Source: JAJYIW01 sp036787065 (GTDB lineage: Bacteria; Chloroflexota; Anaerolineae; Anaerolineales; Anaerolineaceae). Taken from it: 40,200 nt of DNA. This document shows, piece after piece, positions 38,263 through 40,200 of the stretch; position 1 is the first letter of the stretch; every line of letters starts with the position of its first letter. A program made the translations under genes and the position numbers. The stretch lies in the NCBI GenBank assembly GCA_036787065.1, contig DAIQPZ010000005.1, positions 1-40,200 of the forward strand, in the 5' to 3' direction. Below the pieces are notes generated by a model that saw only the letters and a list, made by a program, of their open reading frames with translations, did no database searches and was not told where the DNA came from.

Positions 38263-40200
38263 CTAATACACCACCGGCAAGAAAGCGACGAATAAGACAG
38301 GATGGCTGGCGCTCGCACTGGTGCCATAATAATTGTCGTCACCCGAATAATCAGCAGTGATCAGCTTGTTTCCACCACCCGTAGAAATCAACTGGCACAA
38401 GGTCGCCGATTCCAGATGGATCGTACACGAAGCCATTCCTTCTCTTACCACCACCGTTCCGGAAGGCGTACCCATCCCATACACCGGCGCCAGGCTGATT
38501 ACGACCCCGTAGCCAAGCCACGGGATGCTGGCCTTTGACAGATCACTGGCAATCTCCAGCAGAGTGTCATCTTTAACCACCGTCAGACTGATGGTGGCTG
38601 AGGTGACGGGATTGTTCTGGCTGTCACCGGCAAAAACCGCGCTGATGGAATGTTCCCCCACGCTTAAATGATCGATTGAGAAGGTTAACGAGCCGTCTTC
38701 ATTCGTGGCGCCCGTCCCAACTTCGTGCATCTCATCCAACAATGCCAGCGCGGCCTCTATGATGACCCCTCCAGGGTTATGCAAGGCCACGGTTACCGTA
38801 AAAGTTTGCCCATAATGGAGGAAACCAACCGGTTGCCTGGCGAACTCAAGCATGGCGTCGGCTTTTGCGCGAACCACCAGGATAGTGTAGGTCCGGGTGG
38901 TGATGTCGTCCTGGGCTGTGACCGTCACGTTAATGATATTTTGACCCACCCATAACGCGATAGGGGCCGATGCATTCCCAGACGGGATAAGGATGTCATT
39001 CACCGTGACCACCGCTTGACTCTCGTTTGCGGATGGGGTCACACTGACGCTCAATATATCGTATAAAACATTGAGTGCATAGTTCGTTATCTCGGCCGAG
39101 AAGTCCGGGGTTATCGACCCACAGCTAAGAGACACGGACTTCAACGCCGCATCATTCGACAAGGGCGCTGCTCGGGTCAGGTCGATCCGGTAAGTCTGCT
39201 TCGTCACCCCATCTTGCGCAGTCACAACCACCAGGAAGGTATTTGGCCCCACATTAAGCGCCACCTGGTTGGTGAGCGGTTTGATTAAATAGCCAGTTAT
39301 CGCTACCGTCGCGTGATTCTCCTCTGGTATAGCCGTGATAAGCACGCTGGCTATATCGTTATTCACTTCAGCCGTGTAATGCGTCATTCCTGAAGAAAAA
39401 ACTGGATCGAGTGTCCCATGACTGATGCTCAAGGCGTTGAGCGCCGCGTCATTCGACAAAGGCAAAGCGCGGGTCAACGTGATCTGGTATGTCTTGGGGG
39501 ACAGGCCATCCTGCGCAACGACCATGACCAAAATGATATTTTCCCCTGGCTCGAGCGGTACCGTTTGAGTGGGCAGAGGACAAAGATTAACCCTCATTAC
39601 GTATGTCGCGTGACTTTCCTGAGTGGTTGGCTTTACCGTCACGCCGGTGACGTTATTTTCAACGCTGGCTGTATAAAACAAGGTACCCGTGTCAAATTCT
39701 GGGTTAAGGGCAACAAGGCTGCTCCCATCATCAACCTCAAGGCTGGCTAGATTGGCGTCGTTAGAAACTGGCGCATCTCGCATGACCGAAATGGTATAGT
39801 CTTTGTGGTTCTCACCATCCTGAGCCGTCACGGTCACTTTGATCACATTGGGTCCCACGCTGAGACTGACCGAGCTGTGAGGGTCGATGCTGATGCTGGC
39901 ATGTTCTTCGTTTGGCACAGCAGAAACAGACACACTATTCACAGCGTTGGTGACACTCACATGGTAATTTACCTGATCAGGCGTAAACTCGGGATTGAGC
40001 ACACCGCTGCTCAGGGTCAGCGACAGAAGGGTCGCATCGTCGGATAAAGGCAATTCGCGGGTCAAATCGATCTGGTAAGTCTGCTTCGTCACCCCATCTT
40101 GCGCAGTCACGATGACCAGGATGGTATTTAGCCCGGTATTCAGGTCAACCGGGTTATAGACCGGTATGCTCGATCCATCCGTCATGGCGACAGTCGCGTG
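38263..40200 (-). CDS. Secreted cadherin-like beta-sandwich repeat protein with Ig-like C-terminus, N-terminus beyond the right edge
   Basis: About 645 codons open to the window edge. Residues visible here form at least four units of roughly 95 residues, each of the type 'LSNDAALxxLxLSxGxLxPxFxxxxxxYTxxVxNxxxSVxVxAxPxExHAxVxI' ending 'NxIxVxVTAQDGxxxxTYxIxxTRxxP'. This is the cadherin-like beta-sandwich repeat (Pfam type PF12733). Two Ig-like (Big_3_5-type) domains follow: 'GQTFTVTVALHNPGG...AVFAGDSQNNP' and 'SGTVVVREGMA...ITADYSGDDNYYGTSAS'. The chain ends in hydrophobic VLFVAFLPVVY. It is probably a surface or extracellular adhesion protein. The internal ATG at 40185 is not the start, because the preceding codons continue the repeat pattern (HATVA). 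Confidence 0.88.
   Translation of the reverse strand, partial: HATVAMTDGSSIPVYNPVDLNTGLNTILVIVTAQDGVTKQTYQIDLTRELPLSDDATLLSLTLSSGVLNPEFTPDQVNYHVSVTNAVNSVSVSAVPNEEHASISIDPHSSVSLSVGPNVIKVTVTAQDGENHKDYTISVMRDAPVSNDANLASLEVDDGSSLVALNPEFDTGTLFYTASVENNVTGVTVKPTTQESHATYVMRVNLCPLPTQTVPLEPGENIILVMVVAQDGLSPKTYQITLTRALPLSNDAALNALSISHGTLDPVFSSGMTHYTAEVNNDIASVLITAIPEENHATVAITGYLIKPLTNQVALNVGPNTFLVVVTAQDGVTKQTYRIDLTRAAPLSNDAALKSVSLSCGSITPDFSAEITNYALNVLYDILSVSVTPSANESQAVVTVNDILIPSGNASAPIALWVGQNIINVTVTAQDDITTRTYTILVVRAKADAMLEFARQPVGFLHYGQTFTVTVALHNPGGVIIEAALALLDEMHEVGTGATNEDGSLTFSIDHLSVGEHSISAVFAGDSQNNPVTSATISLTVVKDDTLLEIASDLSKASIPWLGYGVVISLAPVYGMGTPSGTVVVREGMASCTIHLESATLCQLISTGGGNKLITADYSGDDNYYGTSASASHPVLFVAFLPVVY
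39189..40110. repeat. 37-bp exact direct repeat inside the cadherin-like gene
   Basis: The 37 bp at 39189-39225 and at 40074-40110 are identical and encode the same 'VTAQDGVTKQTY' segment of two repeat units, 885 bp apart. The other units in between differ at many synonymous sites. Confidence 0.85.

Noticed and set aside
1..40200. Prophage, insertion sequence or integrated plasmid
   Set aside because: No transposase, integrase, phage structural gene, plasmid replication gene or tRNA-flanked attachment site was recognised.

Overview
The window looks like a chromosomal segment of a Chloroflexota bacterium, most likely Anaerolineae-like. This is inferred from gene content and style only. The pointers are a DUF951 gene, an MGDG-synthase-like glycosyltransferase, a DUF5107/TPR protein, MsrP with a lipoprotein-type signal, secreted cadherin-like repeat proteins, moderately GC-rich DNA, and many long palindromic intergenic repeats. 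I see no tRNA or rRNA gene, transposase, integrase, phage gene or CRISPR array.

Layout. (1) 1-4536, minus strand: surface polysaccharide genes (GT4 glycosyltransferase, Wzx-type flippase, nucleotide-sugar epimerase, nucleotide-sugar dehydrogenase). (2) 8581 down to 4687, minus strand: a compact housekeeping operon of DUF951, an MGDG-type glycosyltransferase, tsaE, tsaB, rimI and a family-4 uracil-DNA glycosylase. (3) 8619-10261, plus strand: an M50 site-2-type protease overlapping a TyrA-like dehydrogenase. Units 2 and 3 diverge from 37 bp that hold two back-to-back extended -10 promoters, so close to the start codons that both first genes look leaderless. (4) 10359-12081: histidine phosphatase, LysM membrane protein and CBS-pair protein.

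(5) 12348-31577 is the accessory heart of the window, a sugar or sugar-acid catabolic island. On the minus strand, downstream of a GntR/UTRA regulator, lie two FGGY kinases, an SDR, two zinc-type medium-chain dehydrogenases, a Gfo/Idh/MocA oxidoreductase, a cupin-type phosphoglucose isomerase, a D-2-hydroxyacid dehydrogenase, a KDPG-type aldolase and a shikimate-dehydrogenase-like enzyme. Divergently on the plus strand lie a 1095-residue DUF5107/TPR protein and an altronate/galactarate-type dehydratase, then (after a frameshifted methyltransferase relic) an MsmK/UgpC-type ABC ATPase and a stand-alone AAA ATPase. A CE7 acetyl-xylan-type esterase follows at 31700. The GntR-DUF5107 intergenic region carries recognisable promoters in both directions and operator-like repeats. 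The set implies oxidation or reduction, phosphorylation, dehydration and aldol cleavage of plant-derived sugars, but it matches no textbook pathway and no KDG kinase was recognised.

(6) 33213-37548, minus strand: MsrQ, MsrP, a TlpA-like lipoprotein, and a histidine kinase with its OmpR-type regulator, an envelope redox-repair cluster. (7) 37549-38262 is gene-poor with relics. (8) 38263 to the right edge: a secreted protein of tandem cadherin-like beta-sandwich repeats, cut by the window.

The most unusual structural signal is a set of long palindromic repeats (families A, B and C). They share a closely related inner hairpin with a TGC-TTC-GCA tip but have different outer arms. Family A copies sit directly after the stop codons of minus-strand genes, and between them the repeats punctuate the long run of minus-strand genes into transcription-unit-like blocks.
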